A stretch of 48,602 bases of DNA from assembly GCA_026184295.1 (NCBI GenBank), contig JAHCJK010000023.1, positions 1 through 48,602 on the forward strand. The letters are read 5' to 3'. Both the position numbers and the translations under genes were made by a program. The notes beneath the pieces were generated by a model. That model did no database searches and was not told the DNA's origin. It was given only the letters and a program-made list of their open reading frames with translations. This stretch comes from Planctomycetota bacterium. GTDB taxonomy: Bacteria; Planctomycetota; SZUA-567; H5-PLA8. Shown here in pieces: positions 25,438-34,551 of the stretch; within the stretch, counting starts at the first letter, position 1, and each line of letters starts with the position of its first letter.

Positions 25438-25697
25438 GCCAAAGGCCGGGCTCCCAGCGGCGAAGGTGCCGCGTTGCCTAGAATAGACGCGCGAACCCTC
25501 AAACTCCAGCATGGCATGGCCATTTTGCGTGCGAACCGCGTCCAAGCGGAACATACAGAGAAGGGAGGCGCATCGGAGGCGCGTCGCGGAGCGTGCGATG
25601 TCGGCTGCGGGGGCCCGGCGGCCGCGGTCGGAGCGAGGAAGGATGTAGGGATAAGCTCCGCCCGGCGGCGGCCGAGCCCTTCGCGATGCGAATGCGT

Positions 25698-26915
25698 TTA
25701 CGCGACCGAGAGTTCCTTTTCAGCCACGTCGCGGGCGCGCTTGACGAGGATTTCGACGAAGGCCTGGAACTCTTCCAGTTCCAGGCGCTTTTCCGTGGGG
25801 GGGAACATCGCCGTGCCGAGCACGCGTTCGCCGTCCCAGACGTAATTGAGCAGTCCCGCGGTCTCGTTCATTTCGTTGATGCGGTCGAGCAGCTTGTCGA
25901 GCTGCGAGCGCGAGACGGCGGCGGCGGCGCGCTTGTTGCCCATGAGTTTGCTCAGCACGCCCCAGCGTTCGGACGACTGGCTCGACTCGTGCAGGCTGCC
26001 GGGCGCGGCCCAGCCGCGCAGGACCCCGCCGTTCACCGTCATCCACACCGAAGCGTCCGCCGAGGAGGCCTCCGCGGCGATGTACAGCCGGTCGCCCTTC
26101 ACCAGCGCATGGTAGCCGCCGGCTTCGGCGAGCGCGCGCAGTTGCTGGAGGCTGATGACGGACGAGACGCTGGCCGCGAGCGGCGCGGCGAAGGCCTTCT
26201 CGATGGCGCTCGCTTTCGAAAGCCCCGAGCGCAGCCATTCTTCCTGGAAGAAGGCGCCGGCCTGGATGCGGTCGAAGTTGATCTGGCGCACGGCGCGCAG
26301 CACGGAGTCGCCGTTCACGCCGGTCTCGATGCACATGCGCGGGACCAGGCGGTAGCGCGCGACCACGCCGCAGGTGCGCAGCAGGAACGCGGTGCCGCCG
26401 GCGCAGGTGTTCAGGCGGTTCACGGCGTCGCGCAACACGGTCAGGGGCGGCTTGGGGAGCGGCGCGGCGATGGTCTCGATGTAGAGCATCCCGTCCATGG
26501 CCGCGATGGTAAAGTTCACGGCTTCCTGTTTGAGCGTCTTCGGGTGCTGGAGTTCGATGAGCGCGCTGAAGGCCTTGCGCCCGTCCCAGTCGGTGCAGGC
26601 GGCGTTCTTCGTGGCCAGGGCGGTCCGGGCCTGCGCGAGCATCTTCTGTTCGAGCCATTCCTGGTAATCGGCTTCGGAATCGATTTCGGGCTTGGGCGCG
26701 TGTTCGGGGCGCACGCCCTGGTAGGCGCCGGAGGCGATCGGGGAGGCGAGGTCCATCGCGTCTTCGGGGCGGATCGCGGCCATGCGCGCCGAACTATGCG
26801 CGACGATGCGCACGTTTTCGCCGCAGCCGGTGCAGGCCGCGGTCTTCTGCCCGCTCGCTTCGACCTGAAAGACGTTCCCGCATTTGGGACAGGCGGCCTG
26901 GATGAGATTGGGCAT
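25698..26915 (-). CDS. Zinc ribbon plus two YbjN-like modules, paralogue 1 (405 aa)
   Basis: Start MPNLIQAACPKCG at 26915, with GGAG upstream; an in-frame ATG 21 nt earlier is less likely. The N-terminal ribbon uses CPKCG and CTGCG. After a linker come two similar alpha/beta modules of about 150 residues. The first has CTDWDGRKAFSAL, a strand pair, then VLRDAVNRLNTCAGGTAFLL. The second ends QLDKLLDRINEMNETAGLLNYVWDG. The 'LNxxN...fyl..G' signature of each resembles YbjN/type-III-secretion-chaperone-like folds, which usually bind or stabilise partner proteins. First of three tandem paralogues on this strand; each has its own 200-260 bp upstream region. Function unknown. Confidence 0.65.
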   Translation of the reverse strand: MPNLIQAACPKCGNVFQVEASGQKTAACTGCGENVRIVAHSSARMAAIRPEDAMDLASPIASGAYQGVRPEHAPKPEIDSEADYQEWLEQKMLAQARTALATKNAACTDWDGRKAFSALIELQHPKTLKQEAVNFTIAAMDGMLYIETIAAPLPKPPLTVLRDAVNRLNTCAGGTAFLLRTCGVVARYRLVPRMCIETGVNGDSVLRAVRQINFDRIQAGAFFQEEWLRSGLSKASAIEKAFAAPLAASVSSVISLQQLRALAEAGGYHALVKGDRLYIAAEASSADASVWMTVNGGVLRGWAAPGSLHESSQSSERWGVLSKLMGNKRAAAAVSRSQLDKLLDRINEMNETAGLLNYVWDGERVLGTAMFPPTEKRLELEEFQAFVEILVKRARDVAEKELSVA

Positions 26916-27132
26916 GAGCGATCGCTCCGGTTTCACCGGGACCGCGCGGCGGCTTTCAACCGTGTTGCCCCACGGTCATAAAAGCGTTCGCAACCCCGAT
27001 GCACGGCTGGCTTGGGCACTCTACCACAAGAAAGACACAGGGTGCAATTTTGTTGGCGTCATTCGCCCGGAAATAAAAGCACCAGCGCATTCCCGCGGGC
27101 ATCCGGCGCTCATACGCATTGCATCCGTGCAT

Positions 27133-28476
27133 TCACACGGCCTGGCGGACCTGCGGCGTTTCGACGCGGCCTTCGTCCGCAAAATCCAGGAGGTTCTCCG
27201 TGATCTGACGGAACTCATGGGGGTCCGTGCTGCGATCCGCATTCGGAAAAACCGTGCACGCCAGGACGCGTTCGCCGTTCCATACGTAGCTCAACATCCG
27301 CGGCAATTCGTTCGCTGCGTTCAGCCGCTCCAAAAGGTGGTCCACCTGTGCACGCGAAAGGTGTACGGGCGCGGACCGGAAAAGCCCGGCCATCTTGCGG
27401 AAGAAACTCCAGCGCTCGCCGGGGTGCTGCATCTCCATGTCCACGCCGGGAATCGCCCAGCCCCGCAGCACGCCGCCCGAGAGGCCCAGCCAGACCCTGC
27501 ACTCGCGCAATTCGCACTCCTCGCGGCTCAGGTACAACAGCCCGCTCTTGGCGATGCCGAAGTAATCGCACTTCTCGGCCAGGTCGAGCAGGTGGCGCAT
27601 CGAAAGCAGGTTGTGCGCCGAGGCCAGCGGCGGGCGGTGCTCGTTCAAACGCTGCTGCGTCCCGGCCTCGTCGGCCAGGCTCTCTTCGTCGAGGAATTCC
27701 AGGGCTTCCCTTCGGTCCAGGTTCAGTTGGCGGACCAGGCGCAGCACCTGTTCGGGCACGAGCACGTCGAACGGCGGCTTCTGCTGAAAGAGCTTGCCGC
27801 GCGCCACGATCCCGCATTCGCGGATCAGGAAGATCGAGCCGCCCGAGCGCGTGTTCATGCGGTTGAGCATCTCGCGCAGCGGCATCCACGGCGGAGCGGG
27901 GAGGGGGCAGACGACGGTCTCGAAGCCCAGAATCCCGTTCGCGGCGAAGACGGTCACGTTGATCGATTCGTGGCGCTGGCGCGGGTCGTGCCCGAGCACC
28001 GCCAGCCCGGCGAAGGCCTTGCGTCCTTCCCAGTCCTGGCAGTGCCAGCCCCAGCGTTCGAAGAGCGCGCGGGCCTCGGCGAGCAGCAGTTCGTCCTTGC
28101 CGTGCGGCTTGCGCAGGGGCATCGGGGTGGTCTTGGGGCGCAGGTGCGACTGCGCCGGAGCCTGCGGCTGCGCGGCGTAGGCGCCCGACGGCGGTCGCAC
28201 GAAGGCCGAGGGCCGGTTGTAGAACCCCGAGCCCGGCTGCGCGGGCAGGCGCCCGGAGCCCTTGGCGTCGTTCATCGAGCGGCCGTGCTGAAAGCGGCCC
28301 GAGGGCGGGCGTTCGGACGCCTCCGCCGGCACGGCTTTCAAGCGCCCGGATTTATGCGCCAGGATGCTGACGGTCCGCCCGCAGGCGGGGCAATTCAGCG
28401 TGTCGGCGGTCTCGCCGAAGGGAATGTTGAAATCGATCCCGCAATACGGGCACGCCGCGTGGCCTGAACTGATCAT
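27133..28476 (-). CDS. Zinc ribbon plus two YbjN-like modules, paralogue 2 (447 aa)
   Basis: Start MISSGHAACPYCG at 28476, chosen because it places the ribbon at the N-terminus as in its paralogues and has GGGAG 7 nt upstream; the frame itself extends to 28722. The ribbon is CPYCG and CPACG. A Pro/Gln/Ser-rich linker (about 45-125, low complexity) is longer than in the other copies. Module 1 has CQDWEGRKAFAGL and PLREMLNRMNTRSGGSIFLI; module 2 has QVDHLLERLNAANELPRMLSYVWNG. Pairwise identity with the neighbouring paralogues is modest but runs through the whole length, including the CGIVARGK and RLVRQLNLDRR blocks. No enzyme motif is visible. Confidence 0.65.
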   Translation of the reverse strand: MISSGHAACPYCGIDFNIPFGETADTLNCPACGRTVSILAHKSGRLKAVPAEASERPPSGRFQHGRSMNDAKGSGRLPAQPGSGFYNRPSAFVRPPSGAYAAQPQAPAQSHLRPKTTPMPLRKPHGKDELLLAEARALFERWGWHCQDWEGRKAFAGLAVLGHDPRQRHESINVTVFAANGILGFETVVCPLPAPPWMPLREMLNRMNTRSGGSIFLIRECGIVARGKLFQQKPPFDVLVPEQVLRLVRQLNLDRREALEFLDEESLADEAGTQQRLNEHRPPLASAHNLLSMRHLLDLAEKCDYFGIAKSGLLYLSREECELRECRVWLGLSGGVLRGWAIPGVDMEMQHPGERWSFFRKMAGLFRSAPVHLSRAQVDHLLERLNAANELPRMLSYVWNGERVLACTVFPNADRSTDPHEFRQITENLLDFADEGRVETPQVRQAV

Positions 28477-28664
28477 GGCAGGCTCCCGAACGTCCGGGAT
28501 GGCGCCGACGTCCCCAGAAAACCGTGCTACCAACACGGCCCGTCCGCGCGATCCGCCCGCCCCCAAGGAAAATGGAGTATGGCCTCCGCGTAAACTATAT
28601 CCCATCGCGCGAAGGTCGCGCAAATAATTCAGGATTGTATCTATATAAAAAGAATGCACCTGCG

Positions 28665-28682
28665 CTTTTCCCTTAGGAAAAG
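28665..28682 (-). terminator. Hairpin downstream of paralogue 3, possible terminator
   Basis: CTTTTCC-CTTA-GGAAAAG is a perfect 7-bp stem with a 4-nt loop, 50 nt after the stop of the minus-strand gene at 28733. A TTTTT run occurs on the minus strand about 19 nt beyond the stem, further away than usual, so termination is only a possibility. Confidence 0.35.
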
Positions 28683-28732
28683 GCGGCGCGCTCGGTCGAA
28701 TTGACGTGTAAATACCGCGCATAAATAGCGCG

Positions 28733-29995
28733 TCAGACGGCCCGGCGGATCTCGCGGCGTTCGTCCGAATCGTCGCGCGCGCAGCGCAGCAGCGCGTCGG
28801 CCAGGAAGCGGAACTCCTCGGGCGTCATGTCGGCTTCGACGGGCCGGTACACCGCCATCGCCAGCACGCAGCCGTCGCTGTAGACGAAGCGCAGCAGCCC
28901 CGCCGAATCGTTGAGCACGTTCAGGCGTTCGAGCAGCCGGCCCACCATCGTGCGGCTGGGCATCGCGCCGCTCTCGCGCGCGTTCTTGATCACGTGCTTC
29001 ACGAAGGTCCAGGCCTGCGTGGGCACGCGGGTCAGGTTGTCGTCGAGCACCGCCCAGCCGCGCATCAGCCCGTCCTGGGCCAGCATGCGCACGCGGCACT
29101 GCTCGGGTTCGCAGGCGTGCCGGCTGAGCGCCACGGCGTCGCCGTACTGGAAGGTGTAGAAGCCCGCCAGCGAAGCCAGGTCCTGGAGCTGGTCGCCGGA
29201 GAGGACCGCGCTCGGCCCTTCGGCGCAGGGCGCGGCGAAGCGCCGTTCGATGTACGCGCGGTCGGTCAGGCCGCTCTGGAGGACATCCACCATCACCGCG
29301 TTGGCCAGGCGGCGGTCGTGGTTGAGCTGGCGCATGGCCAGCAGGATGCCGTGGGCCGAGAAGGCGCCCTGTTCGGCCGGGCGCGGGATCATCTTGATGC
29401 GCACGACCACGCCGCTTTCGCGCAGCAGAAAGACCGAACCGCCCGAGTACGCGTTCAGCAGGTTCAGGGTCTCGCGGACGGGGCCCCACAGGGAAGGGTG
29501 CGGCAGCGCGGCCAGGTGGGTTTCGAGCGTAAGCGTTCCGGCGCGCGCGGAGACGGTGACCTCGCAGACGTCCTGCTGCCCGGTCTCGGGGTTGCGGAAG
29601 CCGGCTTTGACTTCAAACGCCTTGTAGCCGTCCAGTTCGCGCACGGGCCAGCCGCGTACGCGGAACATGCCCAGCGCGAACGTGGTCAGCGCCTTGTCGG
29701 GGTCCTTGGGCTGCGTGGGCGGAGCGGCGGGCACGACGGCCATCTCGGGCGGGACCAGTTCGGAGAAATTGAAGGAGCCCGAGGCCGGCTTGGGGCGGCC
29801 CACGTCCCGCCAGGGGTTGCCGCCCGAGGCCTTCCCGTCGGTCTCGAGTTCGATCTCGTCGGGGACGTGGTACTCCTCGAGCGGGTTGACGCGGACCATC
29901 TCGCCGCAGTAATGGCATTCGACCGGGCGTTCCGGGTGTTCGACGGAAAGTGGCACCGAATTGCCGCAGCGCGGGCAGTGCCCAAAGCGGACCAT
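28733..29995 (-). CDS. Zinc ribbon plus two YbjN-like modules, paralogue 3 (420 aa)
   Basis: Start MVRFGHCPRCGNSVP at 29995 with GGAG 8 nt upstream; a frame extension to 30277 would enter the ribF promoter. The ribbon is CPRCG and CHYCG. Module 1 contains VRELDGYKAFEVKAG and VRETLNLLNAYSGGSVFLL with ESGVVVRIKMIPR. Module 2 contains MVGRLLERLNVLNDSAGLLRFVYSDG and TPEEFRFLADALL. It is the copy at the head of the tandem array, divergent from ribF. The common plan of a CPxCG ribbon followed by two chaperone-like modules suggests an adaptor that senses or holds a partner protein (inference). Confidence 0.65.
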   Translation of the reverse strand: MVRFGHCPRCGNSVPLSVEHPERPVECHYCGEMVRVNPLEEYHVPDEIELETDGKASGGNPWRDVGRPKPASGSFNFSELVPPEMAVVPAAPPTQPKDPDKALTTFALGMFRVRGWPVRELDGYKAFEVKAGFRNPETGQQDVCEVTVSARAGTLTLETHLAALPHPSLWGPVRETLNLLNAYSGGSVFLLRESGVVVRIKMIPRPAEQGAFSAHGILLAMRQLNHDRRLANAVMVDVLQSGLTDRAYIERRFAAPCAEGPSAVLSGDQLQDLASLAGFYTFQYGDAVALSRHACEPEQCRVRMLAQDGLMRGWAVLDDNLTRVPTQAWTFVKHVIKNARESGAMPSRTMVGRLLERLNVLNDSAGLLRFVYSDGCVLAMAVYRPVEADMTPEEFRFLADALLRCARDDSDERREIRRAV

Positions 29996-30252
29996 GATCG
30001 ACTCCGATCTCGTTGCGTGCCCTGAGAACCGACCGGCGTTCGCCCCGATGGCGAGCCCGGTTCCCCACGGTTCTGAAATTGTGGCCAAAGCCTCTGTCCG
30101 GAGTATACCCCTCATGGTGCACAAAGCGCAAACCGCCGCGTTATGGAAATGTGAGCCTCCGCCGATTTCCCCGGATGCTCTCACAGAACTCCTTGTCTGA
30201 GCGCCTATTGCGCATATGCTGATGTCAGCCACCCTCGCGAGGACCGCAGGCG

Positions 30253-31212
30253 ATGGACATCTTCCTCGGCCAAGCACACGTGCCTCCCGTTCGCGGCGCG
30301 GTCGTCACCATCGGCACCTTCGACGGCGTCCACTCCGGGCACCAGGCCGTGCTCAAGCATCTCGTCGAATGGGCCGGAGCAAGCGGCGCGCCCGCGGGGG
30401 TCCTCACCTTCGGCCAGCACCCGCGGCAGATTCTGGACGGGCGCGCGCCCGACCTGCTCACCTCGGTCGAACACCGCTTGAAGCTCTTCGAGCGCATGGG
30501 CGTCCAGTTCGCGTGGGTGCTCGACTTCACCCCTGAACTCAGCCGCATGAAAGCCGCCGAATTCGCCGCCGAGTTCTTCGTCGGGAGGCTGGGGATCAAG
30601 GGCCTGATGCTTGGCTTCGACAGCCGCTTCGGTTGCGACCGCATGGGCAGCGATTCGCCCGAACTGCCACCGATGGCCCGGAGCCTGGGATTCGACGTGC
30701 GCTGCCTGAAGCCCGTCCTGACGCCCAACGGCGAACCGATCTCGAGCACCCTGATCCGCGAAGCGATCTGGGAAGGGAGGCTGCGCGACGCCGAAGCGAT
30801 GCTGGGCCGGCGCGTGAGCGTCTACGGGACCGTGATCCACGGGGAAGCGCGCGGCCGGCGCCTCGGCTACCGCACCGCGAACGTGGACCTGGGCCGCGAG
30901 ATCCGCCCGCCGTTCGGCGTTTACGCCACCCTGGCCGAACTGGACGGCGAACGCTTCGGCTCGGTCTCGAACGTGGGGTACCGCCCGACGGTGAGCAAGG
31001 ACGCGACGCCGGGCGCGAAGCCCGACCTGCTGATCGAGACGCACATCTTCGATTTCGACCGCGACATCTACGGGCAGAAGATGGAAGTCCACTTCGTCGA
31101 GAAGCTGCGCGACGAACGCCGCTTCCCCGACGTCCAGGCGCTCGCGGACCAGATTCGCCGCGACGAAGCCAAGGCCCGCGGCATCCTGCGCGCGCTGGGC
31201 GTGGCGGTATGA
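30253..31212 (+). CDS. ribF: Bifunctional riboflavin kinase / FAD synthetase RibF
   Basis: 319 aa, the usual length. The N-terminal FMN adenylyltransferase domain has GTFDGVHSGH at 21-30 (nucleotidyltransferase HxGH-type motif), LLTSVEHRL, and ISSTLIREAI near 163-172. The C-terminal flavokinase domain has GEARGRRLGYRTANV near 197-211, PPFGVYA and VSNVGYRPT, then IETHIFDFDRDIYG. It converts riboflavin to FMN and FAD. The stop overlaps the next gene as ATGA, tying cofactor synthesis to a flavin-binding secreted protein. Confidence 0.97.
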   Translation: MDIFLGQAHVPPVRGAVVTIGTFDGVHSGHQAVLKHLVEWAGASGAPAGVLTFGQHPRQILDGRAPDLLTSVEHRLKLFERMGVQFAWVLDFTPELSRMKAAEFAAEFFVGRLGIKGLMLGFDSRFGCDRMGSDSPELPPMARSLGFDVRCLKPVLTPNGEPISSTLIREAIWEGRLRDAEAMLGRRVSVYGTVIHGEARGRRLGYRTANVDLGREIRPPFGVYATLAELDGERFGSVSNVGYRPTVSKDATPGAKPDLLIETHIFDFDRDIYGQKMEVHFVEKLRDERRFPDVQALADQIRRDEAKARGILRALGVAV

Positions 31213-32075
31213 CGGCCGCGCGCGCCGCCCTGGCGCTGGCCGCGTGGCTCTGCGCGCTGCACGCGCATGCGTCCGCCGAAGAAAAGCCCGCGCCCAAGGA
31301 CGACCGCCTGAAGGTGACCGTCTATTATTCGAAGGACGACGAGCGCTGGCCCGAGGTCGAAAAGGCCGTGGAAGAGGCCGTCGAGCCCTACCGCAAGATC
31401 ATCCATTTCGAAAAGGTCCGCTACGACACGAAGGAAGGCTTCACGCGCCTGGCGCAGGCCGAGAAAGACCTGGGCATCGCCCCCGGCGACCGCGGCGACG
31501 TGACGGCCGTGATCGGGCACTTCGCGCTCATCGACAAGGGCGGCCGCCGCAAGGACATCGAACGCTACATGCCGCGCGTGCTCGAACGCATGCTGATGCA
31601 GAACGACCTGAAGGAACGCCGCAAGACCGACGCGGAAGCCTACGCGAAGGAAATCTTCGGCGAAAAGGCCACGCTCACCAAAGAGGACGACGCCGACGGC
31701 AACCTCTATCACCGCGTCGAAGCCGACGGCAAGTTCGCGGGGTACATCGTGGACGCTTACCACGTGATCTGGTGCCCGATCTGCGCCGACGCCCAGTTTC
31801 TGCTCGCGGCGAACGCCTCGCTGAAGGTCAAGGATGTGCGCGCGGTGCACGAACTCGAGATCTACGGCGTGGCGGTGGACGAAGAACGCGCCGCGAAGTT
31901 TCTGGGCCAGTTCAAAGGGCGCGATCCCGACAAGAAGGTCGAGACGCTCGACACGATCAGCGGCGCGACCAAGACCAGCCTCGCCTACGACAAGGCCATC
32001 GAGAAGGTCCTGGCCGAACTGAAGCGCCGCGCCGGCAACGCCGCTCCCAAGAAGCACGAGAAAGACGAACCGTGA
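31209..32075 (+). CDS. Secreted FMN-binding (flavinylated) protein with CxxC motif (288 aa)
   Basis: The ATG at 31209 overlaps ribF's stop. An N-terminal signal peptide (residues 1-22, ending AHASA) is followed by an alpha/beta domain. Near the C-terminus LDTISGATKTSLAY at 247-260 carries the (S/T)GATx(S/T) flavinylation motif of FMN_bind proteins (RnfG/NqrC and related), in which the Thr receives FMN from ApbE. IWCPICADAQF at 187-197 places a CxxC in the middle, an unusual addition that suggests a thiol-disulfide step. No ApbE gene is in the window. The context (RibF upstream, a thioredoxin-like protein downstream) points to an extracytoplasmic electron-transfer chain. Confidence 0.8.
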   Translation: MTAARAALALAAWLCALHAHASAEEKPAPKDDRLKVTVYYSKDDERWPEVEKAVEEAVEPYRKIIHFEKVRYDTKEGFTRLAQAEKDLGIAPGDRGDVTAVIGHFALIDKGGRRKDIERYMPRVLERMLMQNDLKERRKTDAEAYAKEIFGEKATLTKEDDADGNLYHRVEADGKFAGYIVDAYHVIWCPICADAQFLLAANASLKVKDVRAVHELEIYGVAVDEERAAKFLGQFKGRDPDKKVETLDTISGATKTSLAYDKAIEKVLAELKRRAGNAAPKKHEKDEP

Positions 32076-34402
32076 GGGCGCACGGGAAGGCTCCTGTGGC
32101 GCGGGCGGCCATGCTCCTGGCCGTGGCGTGTGCCTTCGGCGCGCCCATACGCGGGGCCGAAGATGAGAAGCCCGTATTCACCGTTATCTTTACCGCAGAA
32201 GCCCACGGCGCGCTGCTGCCCTGCGACTGCCCGCTCCAGCCGTTGGGCGGCGTGGCGCGCCGAGCGGCCCTGATTAAGCAGTACCGTTCGCGCGGCCCCG
32301 TAGTGCTCGTCGATGCCGGAGGCTGGGCCGCGGGCGGCATCTACGACGACGACAGCGACGGCAACCCCGAACGCGACCGCCTGCGCACCGACCTGATGGC
32401 CAAGGCCATGGCCTTGATGAAGTACGACGCGATGTTCGACGCCGCCGGCAAAAGCCTGCCATTGCCCCCACAGTATTTCCCAGGCGAGCGCGACATCATC
32501 CTAAACGAAATCGATCTGGATGCGGCCGCCGAGAAGGCCTCGGGACTTGCGCGCGTGATGGCCGTGGCGTTGCCCGGCAACGATGGAAAGGCCATGAGCC
32601 CTGCGTTCAAGGTGGGCCTGGCGCGGATCGGCGAAGAGGCCCTTAACGATGCCGTCGCTCAAAAGCAGGCCGCCGATCTGGTCATCTCCGCGGGCCGCAA
32701 GACCTCCACGCGCATCTCCTGGACCGTCGGCGGCACGGTCGTCGCGAACTTCGATTACCAGGTCCAGCGCCTGGGCATCGCGGAAGTCTTTCAGCGCAAG
32801 GACGCGCAGGCCGAAGGCGGCGTGCGCTGGGACGTGCGCGTCACCCAGGTGCCGCTGACGCCGGAGATCGCTCCCGACGCTGAGATCGACGCGTTGCTCG
32901 CGCCGCACCTGGACCGCCTGCGCAAGAAGGGCAAGCAGGTCGTCGAGATCGAGTTCTGGACGCTGCCGGAGTGCCCCTATTGCGCGAAGTTCGAGCCCGA
33001 CCTGGCGAAGATCGCGGAGGAACTGGGCGACCGCGTGCGCATCGTCCCGCGCTTTCTCGTCGAAAAGAACCCCGGCGGCGGCTTCTCGGCCATGCACGGG
33101 CCCCGGGAACTCGAAGAGGCCCGCATCCAGGCCATCGTCGCGGATTACGACCCGAAGCTCTTCTTTCCCTGGGTGCAGTGGCGCGAGCAACACCCCGAGG
33201 CCCCGTGGGAAGACGGCGCGAAGGAACTCGGCATCGTCAAAGGCCGCATCGCGGGCGCGCTGGACGCCGGCCGCGACCAGGAACTTTTCGAACGCGATTA
33301 CCAGCTTTCACTGCAGCGCCGCGTGCAGGGCACGCCGACGCTGGTCTTCTCGAACAAGATCTACGAAGGCGAACTGGAACGCCTGCGCGTGCTGCGCGCG
33401 CTCTGCGGGATGCTGGACGCCCCCAAGCCGGCCGTCTGCGCCACGGTGCCCGCGTGCTTCGCCGATGCCGAATGCCGCAAGCGCGGCTTCGTGGGCAAAT
33501 GCCGCGAGGCCGGGACGCCCCAGGCGGCCTGCGACTACGCGCAAAAGGCCGTGCCCGTGCCGGTGACGGTGCTGCTCGAGCCCGAAACGATCTACAGCAA
33601 CCACGAACGCATCCTCGAAATCCTGCTGGCACGGCTGCCGGGCATGGCGTGGCGCGTTCTCGATCCGGCCTCGGACGAAGGGCGCGCGCTGGCCGAGAAG
33701 GTGAAGCCGGACCGCTACCCCGCGTACCTGATCGACCCCGCGGCCAAGTCCGAATGGGAGTACAAGGAAAACTTCGAGGGCAGCGTCGAAGAACGCGCGG
33801 GCTGGCTGCTCTTAAAGAGCGAGGTCCAGGGCGCGCACCGCATCGCCGGCCGCCCGCGCATCCCGGGGCGCGTGGACCTCTTCGCCGCGCGGTCTTCGCA
33901 GCCGGGCACGTGGGCCGTCGAGATCGCCGTGGAAGCAAAGGCGTGGCGCCAGGCCCCGGACGTCGTCCTTCACGACGCGCTGTTCTGGAACGAACGCCGC
34001 TCGCCCGACGGCCAGGTGACGCGGGAACTGGCCGCGCGCGGCGGGCTGGCCGAGATCGAAGACGCGGCGCTCGCGCAGGCCGTGCGGATGCTGGCACCTG
34101 AAAAGCTCGACGCGTACCTGCTGGAACGCGGCAAACGCCGCGCGAGCCAGTTCGGCTGGGACCGCGCGCTCGAAAAGGCCGGGGTGGACGTGGCCAGGGC
34201 GCGCACGCTGGCCGAAGGCCCCGACGGCGCCGGCCCGGTGCCCGAGGTCGCGAAGGCTCTGCGCGCCGAGGCCGACCTGCTCGAGCAACTGAAGGCCGGC
34301 GGCGACGTGGTGCTGCTGGGCGAGAACTGCGAAGTGATCCCCGTGCGCTCGCGCGAGGAGCTGCGCTACTATCTGGAACAGATCGGGAAGCGCAAGAAAT
34401 AG
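32072..34402 (+). CDS. Secreted composite protein: phosphoesterase-like N-part plus thioredoxin-like CPYC domain (776 aa)
   Basis: I chose the GTG at 32072, which overlaps the previous stop (GTGA) and adds a basic n-region (VRAHGKAPVARAAMLL) to the signal peptide; an ATG at 32111 is the alternative. The N-terminal part resembles the opening of 5'-nucleotidase/metallophosphoesterase-like proteins with EAHGALLPCDC (44-53), PLGGVARRAA and VVLVDAGGW, but I see no full metal-site set. Around 301-304 a CPYC redox motif sits in a thioredoxin/DsbA-like domain (WTLPECPYCAKFEPDL to GTPTLVFSN). A Cys-rich patch follows (CATVPACFADAEC), then a long region without known motifs. Probably periplasmic, handing electrons to or from the flavoprotein upstream (inference). 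Confidence 0.6.
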   Translation: MRAHGKAPVARAAMLLAVACAFGAPIRGAEDEKPVFTVIFTAEAHGALLPCDCPLQPLGGVARRAALIKQYRSRGPVVLVDAGGWAAGGIYDDDSDGNPERDRLRTDLMAKAMALMKYDAMFDAAGKSLPLPPQYFPGERDIILNEIDLDAAAEKASGLARVMAVALPGNDGKAMSPAFKVGLARIGEEALNDAVAQKQAADLVISAGRKTSTRISWTVGGTVVANFDYQVQRLGIAEVFQRKDAQAEGGVRWDVRVTQVPLTPEIAPDAEIDALLAPHLDRLRKKGKQVVEIEFWTLPECPYCAKFEPDLAKIAEELGDRVRIVPRFLVEKNPGGGFSAMHGPRELEEARIQAIVADYDPKLFFPWVQWREQHPEAPWEDGAKELGIVKGRIAGALDAGRDQELFERDYQLSLQRRVQGTPTLVFSNKIYEGELERLRVLRALCGMLDAPKPAVCATVPACFADAECRKRGFVGKCREAGTPQAACDYAQKAVPVPVTVLLEPETIYSNHERILEILLARLPGMAWRVLDPASDEGRALAEKVKPDRYPAYLIDPAAKSEWEYKENFEGSVEERAGWLLLKSEVQGAHRIAGRPRIPGRVDLFAARSSQPGTWAVEIAVEAKAWRQAPDVVLHDALFWNERRSPDGQVTRELAARGGLAEIEDAALAQAVRMLAPEKLDAYLLERGKRRASQFGWDRALEKAGVDVARARTLAEGPDGAGPVPEVAKALRAEADLLEQLKAGGDVVLLGENCEVIPVRSREELRYYLEQIGKRKK

Positions 34403-34551
34403 ACGCGTGTGTGCGCGGTATGAGCGGGCTGCTCAATAACGGGCGGGCGCGCCTGAAAGTTGTCCGTACAAACCGTTTTCGGCCTTGCGGATGGGCGTAG
34501 CCTTCGGCAGAATCGGCGCACCAAAAACGCGCTTAGGCAAGGAGTCATCCC

